Part shown: piece after piece, positions 9,134 to 19,500 of the stretch
How the letters are laid out: each line of letters begins with the position of its first letter
Numbering within the stretch: the stretch's first letter is position 1
Position numbers and translations under genes: made by a program
Assembly: GCA_030830875.1 (NCBI GenBank)
Contig: JAURMD010000167.1
Span: 1-32,877 of the forward strand
Source of the DNA: Thermoplasmatota archaeon
GTDB lineage: Archaea > Thermoplasmatota > Poseidoniia > Poseidoniales > Poseidoniaceae
Direction of reading: 5' to 3'
Length of the DNA stretch: 32,877 bases
The notes under the pieces: generated by a model
What the model was told of the DNA's origin: nothing
The model's input: only the letters and a program-made list of their open reading frames with translations
Databases searched by the model: none

Positions 9134-9850
9134 TCAATCGGTTCGCTGGCGCAGGCATTCCATCAGGAGGGCGGTCGCCGCCACCTGCAGGTTGTAGGAC
9201 GGAACGAAGCCCGGCATTGGAATACGGACGACAGCAGAGGCCGCGGAAAGCAACGACGTATGCACCCCCTCCGATTCGGCCCCAACCGCGAGGATCGCGT
9301 TCCATGGTATGGTTGCGTCCCATGGTGCCACCTCGCCGACGTCCTCGGCGACGATCAACGGGCGCCCTGACCGTTGTACCGCTTCGATGATCACCTCCCG
9401 TGTGGCGTGAACCAAAGGCATGAACCGCGTGGCTCCCATGCTGGCGTGGGTGACGTCCTTGAGCCACGACGTGGCAGGAGTGTCTTCGCTGACGAGCACG
9501 ACCCCTGAGGCGCCTGCAACTTCTGCCGTTCGAACAACAAATCCGACGTTCGTTGCGTACTTCACACCGTCCAAGAGGACGACAGGGCCGGGTTGGGTGA
9601 GCAGGTCGTCGATGCCGTTGACCTCCGGACATCGTCCAACAAGCGCGAGTGCCAAGGGTGGTTCCAACCCTGGAACGGCCATCCGCCACAGGTCACGCTC
9701 CGTCCCTTCGTGCACAGGCACACCCTGTTCGGCAGCAAGGCGACGCACGGTCGTCACCTGCTCGTGTTTGCAATCCTGCTGAACAAGCACGGCGGTGGCC
9801 TCGCCCGCTCGGAGTGCGGCCAAGGTGGCTTCAACCCCCCGTTCCTGCAT
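9134..9850 (-). CDS. TrmH/SpoU-family RNA 2'-O-methyltransferase
   Basis: SPOUT motifs: VVLLDGVKYATNVGFVVRTAEVAGASGVVLV...ILAVGAESEGV...VRIPMPGFVPSYNLQVAATALLMEC. The ORF opens to 10003, but MQERGVEATLAALRAG (9850) is the likely start. Confidence 0.9.
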   Translation of the reverse strand: MQERGVEATLAALRAGEATAVLVQQDCKHEQVTTVRRLAAEQGVPVHEGTERDLWRMAVPGLEPPLALALVGRCPEVNGIDDLLTQPGPVVLLDGVKYATNVGFVVRTAEVAGASGVVLVSEDTPATSWLKDVTHASMGATRFMPLVHATREVIIEAVQRSGRPLIVAEDVGEVAPWDATIPWNAILAVGAESEGVHTSLLSAASAVVRIPMPGFVPSYNLQVAATALLMECLRQRTD

Positions 9851-9935
9851 GCTGCTTCGACACCTTCGCTGTGCATCATCTTGCCGTCGGAGAACGGAGC
9901 AAGTGTTGAAGCCACGAATTTGTCCATCGGGTCGC

Positions 9936-10676
9936 ATGGAAGGCCGAGGCATCCTTATCGCCGTTGAGGGCATGGACGGCAGCGGGAAATCCACCCAAGC
10001 CAAGTTGCTCTACAATTGGCTGCGCGCGAAGGGCATGCCCGTGCACCACACCGAATGGAATTCCAGCCCGGTCGTGGCCGAGGCGACCAAAATAGGGAAA
10101 ACCACCCAGCGGCTCAAACCGATGACGTTTCACCTCATCCACGCCGCCGATTTTGCCGACCGGTGGAGTTCCCAAATTGAACCCATGTTGGCAGTTGGAG
10201 CCATCGTCGTGTGCGACCGGTTCAAGTTCACGGCCATGGCTCGTGACGGGTCCCGCGATGTGCCGCTCGAGACGGTGGAGCGTGCTTACGCCTTTGCCCC
10301 CGAGCCCGACCTCACGCTCTACTTTGACGTGCCGCCCGAGGTTGGGTTTCAGCGCATCACCGAAGGGCGAACCTCGCTGAAGTTCTACGAGGCGGGGCTT
10401 GACATGGGGTGGACGCACGACCCCTTTGAGTCGTACAGGATCCTTCAGAGCCGCACCAAAGCCATCTACGACACGCTGGTCGCGGACGGACGCATTGTTC
10501 GGATCAACGCCCTCGGGAGCGTGAGCGATGTGCACGAGCGCGTCCGTGAAGTCTTCAGCGCGAAGGTGGACCTGAGTGGCGTCCAACCGATCGACGAAAA
10601 CGACCGCGTCGCACAAACGATGCGCCACAGCACCTTGGATTGGCGGCGGTTTGAATCCGAAGGGGGCGACGCGTGA
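9936..10676 (+). CDS. Thymidylate kinase-like P-loop kinase
   Basis: MEGRGILIAVEGMDGSGKSTQAKLLYNWLRAKGMPV, then IVVCDRFKFTAMARDGSRDV, PDLTLYFDVPPEVGFQRI; ORF 9795 trimmed to the ATG at 9936. Confidence 0.85.
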   Translation: MEGRGILIAVEGMDGSGKSTQAKLLYNWLRAKGMPVHHTEWNSSPVVAEATKIGKTTQRLKPMTFHLIHAADFADRWSSQIEPMLAVGAIVVCDRFKFTAMARDGSRDVPLETVERAYAFAPEPDLTLYFDVPPEVGFQRITEGRTSLKFYEAGLDMGWTHDPFESYRILQSRTKAIYDTLVADGRIVRINALGSVSDVHERVREVFSAKVDLSGVQPIDENDRVAQTMRHSTLDWRRFESEGGDA

Positions 10677-11338
10677 TGTCGACAGGTCGCCTCATCGTGC
10701 TCGAAGGCCCTGACCACGTCGGCCGTTCCCTGCACGTCCGCTTGCTCTCAGAGCACCTCGAAGCCCGCGGCGTCGCGACCATGACGACCGGGCTTGCACG
10801 GTCGCTGCTCCTCGGTGAGCAGCTGAAAGGGCGGGACCGCGCGCTGCATGACCTCAACTGGCGCACGCGTGCCCTGCTCTACGCAACGGACCTGCATGAC
10901 CAGGTGATTCACAACATTCGTCCGGCCTTGGAGGCAGGTTTCGTGGTCATCGCGGACCGCTACACCCTGACCCCAGAAATTCGTGAGGGCATCCGCGGCG
11001 GGGACGTGGAGTGGGTGCGCAGCCTCTACCTTGACGTGCCAACCCCCGACATGACCATCGTGCTCAGCGCTGGCCCACGTCGTTTGCTGAACCGCATCCT
11101 CTTCGGCGAAGAACTGCAGACCCTTGTGGACTTTGAAGCCGGAATGGACCTCAACCTGTCGCGGTCGGTCACCACGTCCTTCCTTGAGTACCAGAAGTTG
11201 CTTCGTAAGGCGTTCACGGACGCTGCAGAGGAACAAGGATTCCCCGTGGTGCAGACGCGGCACTCTGTGGAGGAAGTCCACGCTGAAATTTGGCGGGTGC
11301 TTCAGCCGCACGTGTCCGACATGCTCCACCCCCTGTGA
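10673..11338 (+). CDS. Second thymidylate kinase-like protein with degenerate Walker A
   Basis: LIVLEGPDHVGRSLHVRLLSEHLEARG...FVVIADRYTLTPEIREG; same family as the preceding ORF and translationally coupled (GTG at 10673 / ATG at 10676 overlapping the TGA). Confidence 0.8.
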   Translation: MMSTGRLIVLEGPDHVGRSLHVRLLSEHLEARGVATMTTGLARSLLLGEQLKGRDRALHDLNWRTRALLYATDLHDQVIHNIRPALEAGFVVIADRYTLTPEIREGIRGGDVEWVRSLYLDVPTPDMTIVLSAGPRRLLNRILFGEELQTLVDFEAGMDLNLSRSVTTSFLEYQKLLRKAFTDAAEEQGFPVVQTRHSVEEVHAEIWRVLQPHVSDMLHPL

Positions 11339-11341
11339 CGC

Positions 11342-11737
11342 CTAGCGGAGGTCGCTCAACGGCACCGCAATGTGGGGAACGTCCGTAGGAAGGGTGTGAC
11401 GGCTGGTTTTCGGCGCCAACCGCTCCCCTCGGGAGGCGAGGTCGACGATGTCCTGCTTTGTGATGGACTCGATCGTCGCGGACGGCCACAGGTCGACCAC
11501 GATGCTGTCGTCCTCAAGGTAATCGAACAAGAGGGCCGGCATGCGTGTCAATCCGAGTTCAAGCGAGGCGGTGTAGCGGTGATGGCCGTCGAGGATGGTG
11601 CCTGAGGCCCGGTCCACCAGGATTGGTTTGTGGATGAAGCCCTGGCTTTGCAGTTTTTGACGAAGTTCCTCGACACGCTCGGGCTGGATTTGCTCATGAG
11701 GGCGTAACCACGCGATGTCCACCAGTTCCGCGTCCAT
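11342..11737 (-). CDS. ParB/sulfiredoxin-fold protein resembling archaeal ADP-dependent L-serine kinase (SerK)
   Basis: MDAELVDIAWLRPHEQIQPERVEELRQKLQSQGFIHKPILVDRASGTILDGHHRYTASLELG...FDYLEDDSIVVDLWP...RGERLAPKTSRHTLP; the DGHHR motif and the (S/A)PKT(S/T)RH C-terminus match the SerK family from memory. An upstream ATG at 11818 is possible. Confidence 0.75.
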   Translation of the reverse strand: MDAELVDIAWLRPHEQIQPERVEELRQKLQSQGFIHKPILVDRASGTILDGHHRYTASLELGLTRMPALLFDYLEDDSIVVDLWPSATIESITKQDIVDLASRGERLAPKTSRHTLPTDVPHIAVPLSDLR

Positions 11738-11886
11738 GCGGTGGTGCGGCGGCCTGTACCCTTCAAGATGACCGCCAAATGTGGTCCACCTTGCCCCTGC
11801 TCGGACGCTGCGTTTCATCGTCGTGCTTGCCCATGGGAGGACTGATAAAGGGGAGGAAGGTCGGCAGGACGCTGGATGGTGTGACC

Positions 11887-12489
11887 ATGACGAAGGGGCT
11901 CTATCAGCACGTCCGTGAAAACTGGGGCCAGCCAAAGGCGAACCAGCCCCATATGCACCGTCAATCCCGGATGGCGCAGTGGCGACGTGAAGAGGTGTTC
12001 ACCCGCGTCGACAAACCGACCCGCATCGACGCCGCTCGCCGCCTTGGATACAAGGCCAAGCAAGGCGTCGTTGTCGTGCGCACGCGCGTTCGCCGTGGTG
12101 GCCTCCGCAAGGGCAAGGTGCACATGAAGCGCAAGCCCTCGAAGGCCGGTGTGACCAAGATCACGATGGCGAAGAGCATCCAACGCATCGCAGAGGAGCG
12201 CTGCTCTCGCCACTTCCCCAACCTTGAGGTCTTGAATTCGTACTGGGTCGGCCAGGATGGCAAGCACAAGTACTACGAGGTCATCCTCATCGATACGCAC
12301 CACCCTGCCATCATCAACGACAAGCAGCTTGGAGTGTTCTCCGAAGCCAACGGCAACAAGGGCCACCGCGGTCGCGCAGAGCGCGGTCTGACCTCAGCCG
12401 GCAAGCGCGGTCGAGGCCTGTACCGCAAGGGCAAGGGTGCGGAAAAGATCCGTCCCTCCCTCAAGGCGAACCTCAACCGCGGCAAGTGA
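11887..12489 (+). CDS. rpl15e: 50S ribosomal protein L15e
   Basis: MTKGLYQHVRENW...RIDAARRLGYKAKQGVVVVRTRVRRGGLRKGK...VLNSYWVGQDGKHKYYEVILIDTHHPAI...GKRGRGLYRKGKGAEKIRPS, a clear L15e. Confidence 0.97.
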   Translation: MTKGLYQHVRENWGQPKANQPHMHRQSRMAQWRREEVFTRVDKPTRIDAARRLGYKAKQGVVVVRTRVRRGGLRKGKVHMKRKPSKAGVTKITMAKSIQRIAEERCSRHFPNLEVLNSYWVGQDGKHKYYEVILIDTHHPAIINDKQLGVFSEANGNKGHRGRAERGLTSAGKRGRGLYRKGKGAEKIRPSLKANLNRGK

Positions 12490-12549
12490 ACCAACACCTT
12501 TGGCGTTGGGTTCTAAGGGCGGACCGCCCGTCATCGCCTTGGGGCCGTT

Positions 12550-12801
12550 ATGGACATCAGCACCGTGCGCGGAAAGGAGGTGTTCCTTCCGGACGGTCGC
12601 CTGCTCGGCAAAGTGCACGACGCCGTCATCGATGTGGAGGGCTGCGCCTGCTCCCACCTTTTCGTGATTGGGACCCCCGACCACCTCGTCGAACAAGGGA
12701 TCGATGTTGCGGTGCCTTGGCGGTGGGTTCGTGGCGTTGGGGATGCAGTGATCCTTCGCTGGTTCCCAGCGACGCCCATCCCGTTGCCAGGTCGTGGCTG
12801 A
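12550..12801 (+). CDS. PRC-barrel domain protein
   Basis: MDISTVRGKEVFLPDGRLLGKVHDAVIDVEGCACSHLFV...GIDVAVPWRWVRGVGDAVIL, a typical archaeal PRC-barrel. Confidence 0.82.
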   Translation: MDISTVRGKEVFLPDGRLLGKVHDAVIDVEGCACSHLFVIGTPDHLVEQGIDVAVPWRWVRGVGDAVILRWFPATPIPLPGRG

Positions 12802-12802
12802 G

Positions 12803-13954
12803 ATGCTCGACCTGCACGTCCTCGGCACGTCGTCGGCCCGTCCGACCTCGGAACGTGCGGTAAGCGGCTCCGTGGTGAGCACCGTTGAAGGATTGGTGGT
12901 CATCGACCCGGGTGAGGGCTTTCAAGACCGATTTGCTGAGGCTCGTCGTCACCTTCGAAGCGTTGGAGGCGAGCCAAGGTTGCGCCCTCGCCGCGTTGGA
13001 GCGGTGCTGCTGAGCCACGGACACCTCGATCACACATGGGGTTTGTTGCCGTGGTTGCAAACCTCTGGTCTTGACGGCCGGACTGAACCGCTTGAGGTGG
13101 CTGGACCGGTTGACCCGTCCACCTTCGAGCGTCTGGTGAAGGACGGATGCGATGCGGCCCTTGAGGGCGGTGAGCCCTCCGACCTCTTGCGGCAAATTCA
13201 GCAATGGCGCGCGTTGGGCGCCACCTCAGAGCGGCTTGGCTATCCCGTGTGCTGGCGACTGGGGGACGTGCGTGGCGGTCGGTGGGCACGCATCGAGGAC
13301 GACGGCAGCGTGTCGCCCGATGTCGAGGCTTCATGGGCCCCGAACGGCTGGGCGAAGTTGCACGTCGTCCCCGTTGTGTCGACGTATTCTGTCGACTCGT
13401 GCGGGTGGCAGATCCTTCACGCCTCAGGCCAAGGACGGGTGGAGGGTGAACGCCTCGAGGCGCTTCGCTTGACCGAGGACGAACGACTGCGGCTCTTTCG
13501 AGAAGGACACCTCGACCAAGGGGACGCAAGGATCGAGTTGGACACCTACCGTGGACCCGGCACGCCATCGCTGTCGCTGGTCGTCTCTGGGGACACGGCT
13601 GCTCCTGGCCTCGTCGTGCACGGTCAAGCACCTGACCTCTTGGTACACGAAGCAACCTTCCTCGAAGCCGAGCAGGACAAAGCAGAGGCGCACCTCCACA
13701 GCACCTGCTCAGGGGCGGCAAGAACGGCGATGTCAAGCCAAGCGCGTGTGCTCGCGTTGACGCATTTCAGCGCTCGTATCACCGACCTCGGCGTGGCGCT
13801 TCGCGAAGCAACGGCGGTGCTTCCGGACGGTTTCCCGTGCGTGGCCCTCGTGGACGGAGACCGCTTGCGCATCGATGCGCACGGAGCGGTTGAACATCAC
13901 CGACGACGCGACGGTGGATGGACGGTCACACGGCTCGCGGAGAGCAGACGTTGA
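12803..13954 (+). CDS. Metallo-beta-lactamase-fold protein, RNase Z-like
   Basis: LHVLGTSSARPTSERAVSGSVV, SHGHLDHTWGL (HxHxDH), LSLVVSGDTAAP, LLVHEATFLEAEQDKAEAHLHSTCSGAARTA, LALTHFSARI. ORF begins at 12794 with an alternative ATG at 12803. Confidence 0.82.
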   Translation: MLDLHVLGTSSARPTSERAVSGSVVSTVEGLVVIDPGEGFQDRFAEARRHLRSVGGEPRLRPRRVGAVLLSHGHLDHTWGLLPWLQTSGLDGRTEPLEVAGPVDPSTFERLVKDGCDAALEGGEPSDLLRQIQQWRALGATSERLGYPVCWRLGDVRGGRWARIEDDGSVSPDVEASWAPNGWAKLHVVPVVSTYSVDSCGWQILHASGQGRVEGERLEALRLTEDERLRLFREGHLDQGDARIELDTYRGPGTPSLSLVVSGDTAAPGLVVHGQAPDLLVHEATFLEAEQDKAEAHLHSTCSGAARTAMSSQARVLALTHFSARITDLGVALREATAVLPDGFPCVALVDGDRLRIDAHGAVEHHRRRDGGWTVTRLAESRR

Positions 13955-13981
13955 AAGGCGCATCATCGCCGTAACTGTTCC

Positions 13982-16444
13982 ATGCAGCGGTGCCTCTGGC
14001 TGGTCCTCCTGCTGCTGCTGACAAGCCTTCCTGCTCAGGCATCGGTTGCTGGACGTGCGGCTCCGGAGTGTGCAGAAGCGTTGCTTGCCGACGTGTCGGG
14101 GGCGGTGGGGATTGACGCTGGAACGTGCCTGAGTGTGAACCTCGGTACGCTCGAGCCCGGCGCCGTGTTGGAGGTGGACGTGCTGGTGATCGACGATGCG
14201 GTGGACCTGCTGGTGTTCGACGCTGCTGCCCGTTCTCCCTACGACCTCGGTCAGGGGTACAGAGCCGGCATGACCCTTCCCGCAAGCACAGAAGCCCTGC
14301 TTGGAGAGCAGGGTTTCCATTGGCAGGTTCCTCCCTCAATCCAACCGAAATCGTGGTCCTTTGTGTTTGACAACCTCGCCCATGACGGCGATCAAGGGAT
14401 GGGCGATCAAGGTGGAGCACGCGCTACAATCAGCCTGCTCGTGACTCCTGTAAGCGAAGGAACGCTCACGGTCGTTCACGACCTCTACGGTCTTGAAGCC
14501 AACACGTCGACGTGGTTGACGGCTCCTGCTGGGCTGTCCCTCGATGCTGGCACGTCCTTGTTGCTCGAGGCGTGGCCGCTCGAAGGCAGCGGAGACCTGC
14601 TCTTGCTGAGCGAAGCCGAGCGGACAGCATTCGAAGGGGGCGGGTCGGTCGAACCTCAGGCCGGCCGTTCGATGCTTGACGTGGACGGGGACTCCACCCT
14701 GAGTTGGGTCCTTCCCTCCGCGCTCGAGGGAACGCCGATGCACCTCCTTTTCGATGCCACAAACCGCACCGTAGGTGGCGCTGTGGCAGGGGACGTCCGC
14801 TCGACCGTTCGCCTCACCCTCGACCCTCCGTTGACCCCAATGGTTCACGACAATGCCAACGGTTCGACCACCATCGGTGTCGCCATCGAACTTGACGCCG
14901 ATGCGACACCCGACCGATTGATGCGGCTTGAGGCATGGTCGTGGGACCTGGAGGGAGGGGTGGACGCCAACGGTGGGGTGCTGAACGGCGACGAATGGGG
15001 CGTCGATGCAAGCACCTCGGCAAGGTGGAACTCACCCGGAACGAAAACCATCACCCTGAGCGTACGGGACGTCGATGGCCGAACGGCCAGCACAACCCAC
15101 ACGGTTGACGTGAGCGATGTGGTTGCACCTGTGGCTGCTGTCGCTTCGCTTGGGGAAGAGCAACCGATCACCGATGGCTACCGCATCGGTTTGGACGAAC
15201 TGCTCCACCTCTCTTGCGAACCTTCCACCGACGACCACCGCATCGACGCTTGCTCATGGTCCATCGACGGCGCAGCCGCCGGTCAGAACACGACCTTGAT
15301 TTCGTCGTGGTCAAGCCCCGGTGAGCACACGGTTCGTCTGACCGTGACCGACCCCTCGGGTGGTGCTGACGTTCTCGAACGTCGCGTTGTGGTGACCGAC
15401 CCATCTCCGCCGTCCATCACGCCGGGTTCCGTCTCCGCACTGCCTGCATCGGTGGAGGTCGGGGCTCAGACGGTGGTGAGCGTGGTCGTTGAGGACGACG
15501 TCGATGCTGCCGAGGACCTTGTCGTGCACTGGGACCTCGACCCCTTGGTGGATTCGGACGGCAATGGTATCAAGGACGACGATCCGGACGCCGTTGGCCC
15601 TCAGGTGGCGCTCTCGTTCAACGATGTTGGTACGCAGACGGTGGTCATCACCGTCGAGGACCCGTCCGGAAACCGCGACCGTGTGGTGTGGAGCGTGGAG
15701 GTGACGTCCTCCTCGTCCACCTCACGCGGGGGCTCATGGATGGGGATCGCCCTCCTGCTCATCGTGGTCTGCGTTGCCGTTTCTGCCGTAGTCCTTCGTG
15801 CCCGACGGTCGCGGGGGCCTGAAGCCACAGTCGAACAGGAGCCCTCCGATGAGGAACGTGCTGAAGCGGCCAAAGCCGCAGAAATGGCGAGCATTTACGG
15901 GGCCAGCACGGCGTCCGCTGCACCGCAGGACGTGTACGCCTCACAGACCACGCTCATGACGTCGCGACCAGCCACGGTGAACGCAGCATCAAGCGCCGCT
16001 TGGAGCGAAGCCTCACAGGCCTTGTTCGATGAAGTCCCATCGGGAGCGAGGGCCCCCACAGGGGCCGAGGGCCTTGCTTCGTTGATGGACGAGGACGCAA
16101 CGTCCACCGAGTCGAACACGGTGGCCGATCTTTGGAGTCCTGTTGAAGCGGAGGCGCCGCCAACACCGGTTCAATCTTTGGAGGCCACGTCTGTCGAACC
16201 GGTTGCGGGGGGCCGCGTTTCGCTCCCTGCCGGCTTCGATGCCTTCCTCAACGGCGGGACGGCTCCTGCACCCCTCGTGAAGGCGACAGAACCGACCCCA
16301 GCGATTGCCACCGACCTTCCAACGACCTGTCCAGCCTGCAGCCAGCGCTTCATCGCCCGACTGCCAGAGGACCTCCAGGCCGCGAGGGCTGCATGCCCAT
16401 CCTGCGGGGGGCACGTGACCGTACGTCGTCCTCCCCTTGCGTGA
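13982..16444 (+). CDS. Secreted/membrane-anchored PKD-domain surface protein with C-terminal zinc ribbon
   Basis: N-terminal signal (LWLVLLLLLTSLPAQA); PKD-like repeats (WNSPGTKTITLSVRDVDG, WSSPGEHTVRLTVTDPSG, FNDVGTQTVVITVEDPSG); TM WMGIALLLIVVCVAVSAVVL followed by RARR; tail CPAC-x18-CPSC. Confidence 0.85.
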   Translation: MQRCLWLVLLLLLTSLPAQASVAGRAAPECAEALLADVSGAVGIDAGTCLSVNLGTLEPGAVLEVDVLVIDDAVDLLVFDAAARSPYDLGQGYRAGMTLPASTEALLGEQGFHWQVPPSIQPKSWSFVFDNLAHDGDQGMGDQGGARATISLLVTPVSEGTLTVVHDLYGLEANTSTWLTAPAGLSLDAGTSLLLEAWPLEGSGDLLLLSEAERTAFEGGGSVEPQAGRSMLDVDGDSTLSWVLPSALEGTPMHLLFDATNRTVGGAVAGDVRSTVRLTLDPPLTPMVHDNANGSTTIGVAIELDADATPDRLMRLEAWSWDLEGGVDANGGVLNGDEWGVDASTSARWNSPGTKTITLSVRDVDGRTASTTHTVDVSDVVAPVAAVASLGEEQPITDGYRIGLDELLHLSCEPSTDDHRIDACSWSIDGAAAGQNTTLISSWSSPGEHTVRLTVTDPSGGADVLERRVVVTDPSPPSITPGSVSALPASVEVGAQTVVSVVVEDDVDAAEDLVVHWDLDPLVDSDGNGIKDDDPDAVGPQVALSFNDVGTQTVVITVEDPSGNRDRVVWSVEVTSSSSTSRGGSWMGIALLLIVVCVAVSAVVLRARRSRGPEATVEQEPSDEERAEAAKAAEMASIYGASTASAAPQDVYASQTTLMTSRPATVNAASSAAWSEASQALFDEVPSGARAPTGAEGLASLMDEDATSTESNTVADLWSPVEAEAPPTPVQSLEATSVEPVAGGRVSLPAGFDAFLNGGTAPAPLVKATEPTPAIATDLPTTCPACSQRFIARLPEDLQAARAACPSCGGHVTVRRPPLA

Positions 16445-16505
16445 CGTGCATCTGAAGGCTCACGTCAGGGATGGTTTCACAAAGCACCTCGGACCGACTC
16501 CCTTC

Positions 16506-19500
16506 ATGGAGACGTTCGCGCCACGGCTCCTGCATCGAGGGGTTGCGCCGCTCCCAGGAGGGCGGCGTCCAGCCGCGGTGTTCTTGCTGCTCATGGTCCT
16601 CCTTCCTGCAGCACATCCAGTGACGACGGCTGAGGTCGTCGCCGATGACTTTGGCATCCTCGATGCGATGGACGAGTTGCTCGCGGAACGCACCGCGTCC
16701 AGTTCAGACCTTCTGGCAGAAGCCGCGGCCTCGTCGGCCCTCGCGTCCGTGGATGCAGCAGCACGGCCCGTAGGCGACGGCGACGCCATCACCGAGGTAG
16801 GAACCTTCCTGGACGGGGTGGAGCTTCGTGACGCCTCACCCATGCCAGAAGACCACCCACGGGCCTACGAGTACCTCTTGGACGCCGAGAACCACAGCGG
16901 GGCTGGACTTCCCGACAACCTCTTCCAAACCTTGTTTTCACTGGAGAACTGGCAACTCAATGACCCGCTCGCGTTCGGCCTCAACACCTACGCGATTTAC
17001 CTCAATTTCACAACCAAGAACGATGGACCGTCCTACGAGTCGTGGACGGCAGGGACCTTCACAGGTGACCTCATCGTTGGCGGAGCGCTCAGTCTGTTCG
17101 ACAACCAGATCGACATCGACGGCGACGAGGACCCAGATGTTGTCGTGGAATTGACGATCCAAGGCCTTGTGGAGCGTGGCCAAGGATGGGACATCGAACT
17201 CTCAGACGGCTTGGTACCGGTCCCCACAACGCTTTGGCTTCGGCCAATTTTCCAATGGCGCGTCCACCAAATCGACGCAGACGCTCCACTATGGGACGAC
17301 ATGGCCACGCTCGAAGTCAGCTTGATGAAGGGGTTCGCCTTTGACGCCACGCTTCAGGATTCGTCCGCGTATTCCATCGTCATTGACACCCGCTTTACCC
17401 AACCGCCGCACGAATTTCGCGTCGGCGTCGGCCTTCAAAGGATGACGTTTGACATCGAAGGAACCTTCACCGACGTCTCGAGCCTGTTGGCCGGCCTCGT
17501 GTTTGGTGGCCTTCCAGACGGGACCTTCACCCTGGCCTCGATCTCGGCCCCCTATGCCATCACCATCCAAAATCCCGACGCGGACGGCGGCTCCCTTCAG
17601 ACGGAGTGCGCCGACGAAATCTGGTACGACCCTGCTTCGCAGCCACGCGTCGACAGCCACAGCGATCGATGCGGCTTCGGCGTGGGTGTAGGTTTCGTGC
17701 ACTTCGCACCACCGCCCGCGGACGGCGGCGTCCCGGACGTGCTCGAACTCGCCTACCTCGACACGGGATTCCACCCCGAAGGCGAGGGCCGTCGCCTGCC
17801 TTCTGAAATTGACTTGACGTTGCGGAACGACAACCTCGGCGACAACAGCTTCGATACGGTGGAAGTCTTCACCGACCGTGACGCCGATGTTTGGGTTCAC
17901 TATTTCGAAGACAGGAGCGCCATCACGGACGGGTCTGGTGGATTTGGTAACGTTTCCGACGCTCGAATTTGGATTCGCGGATTGCCTTCAGGAACGCTCC
18001 CGGATGAGGAAATTGAGGCCTTGTTCACGATGATTGGAGAAAAGCCCGGGAGCGTCAATTTGCCCGGCGACATGCCGGACCGGCTTTCCCTGTTCATCGG
18101 CATCAAGAACTTCTCAGGTGACGCATCGGCGAACGAGAACGACCCGACGCTGCCCGTCAATCCCGCGACGCCTCCGAACACGCTGATTGCCGTGGCAGCG
18201 GTGGACGACATCCCCTTGCTTCAGTACGAGTCCTCCTTCAAACGTGGAGGCTGGGCGAGCGACGCCTCCTCGATGACGCTCACCATCGAGGACCTGCCTC
18301 CTGTCGTGTTGGTGCATGGAACGTTCGAAGTCGGCACAAGCGGTGTCGACCGCATTCGTCCGGACACATCCAGCCTCAACGTTGTGAGCCAGATGCTTGA
18401 CAACGCGCTCATCGCCCTCGTGGAGATCATCCTCGATGTGGGCACCATCGTCAACAGCCTCCCCACCGCTGTGGTGGGGACGGCGGGCAGCACCGGCGGT
18501 TCGGTAACCGTGGCGTGTTACACGCAGGTGGCCGCCGGCTGGCAGGACGGCACCCAGCGCCTCACGGCAGAAGTGGGCCGGCTGACCTTCGCCCTTGCTT
18601 CCAGCGATCAGCCCTGGTTGCCTGACCAAGACCACCTGTTGCTGTCCGACGACACCGCGCTTGCTCAGGTGACGGGCCGCACCGGACCGGTGGACCCCTT
18701 GGTGCCCATCGCGATGAGCGCGCGCATGAGCGGTGTGAGTTCGGTGACGCAGACCTTTGATCCAAGCGACGGGAGACGCGTGCTACAGTTGGACGGCTCA
18801 AGCACAGAATCCCTTGTGGTTGGGCATGTTCTGCACACGTCGGGGAACCTTGCAACGGCCCAAACGCAGGCGGCAAAAGTGTCGAACCGTCCTGACACCT
18901 TGCGGTTGGTTCAGCAACCCGACCGTATCGCGTACGAAGCGAGCGCACCAATCGGCACCATCACCTACGGGGGACAGGACGGGACGCAACGCAACGCGCT
19001 CAGGTTGGTCGGCATCCCTTCCGATTTTGAATTGGTGATTGGAACTGAAATAGGGTACGTCTCAAGCGCCGCCCTTCAGAGCGTTGAGATTCAGGCCAGC
19101 AATGCCAGCGTTCCAATGACGATGGACGGCGACCACCTCCGCTTCTTGGTCAGCGAAGATGGCACGAGCCTCTCCATGCGGTTGTCTGACGTGACACGCA
19201 TGCGTCGATTGCTTCCCTTGGATCCTGGGTCGGCCGGTCCGGAGGGCAACAGCAGATTGGAAATGCAGCGAACGTCCTCCTCGCCCTTCCGTGTCTTGCT
19301 TGAAGACAGCACGGTGTACGACGATCCGATGTTGGGATTGAACGGCCGATTGGTGGTCGATCCCCTTCCTGCGAACATCGAACTCGCCGTGCCCGAAGAC
19401 GAGGAGGGATTGGGGCTGGATCTTCCAGACTTTGGAACTGAAGCAGGTGTCGAGGGTCTGTCCTTTTTCCTCGGCGACCTCGTGACCCTCGGGCGGCTGG

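Noticed and set aside
9851-10003. Extended N-terminus of the TrmH-like ORF
   Set aside because: Runs into the divergent kinase gene and has no conserved sequence; start placed at 9850.
12900-13736. 278 aa antisense ORF across the RNase Z-like gene
   Set aside because: Arg/Pro-rich shadow of a gene with clear MBL motifs.
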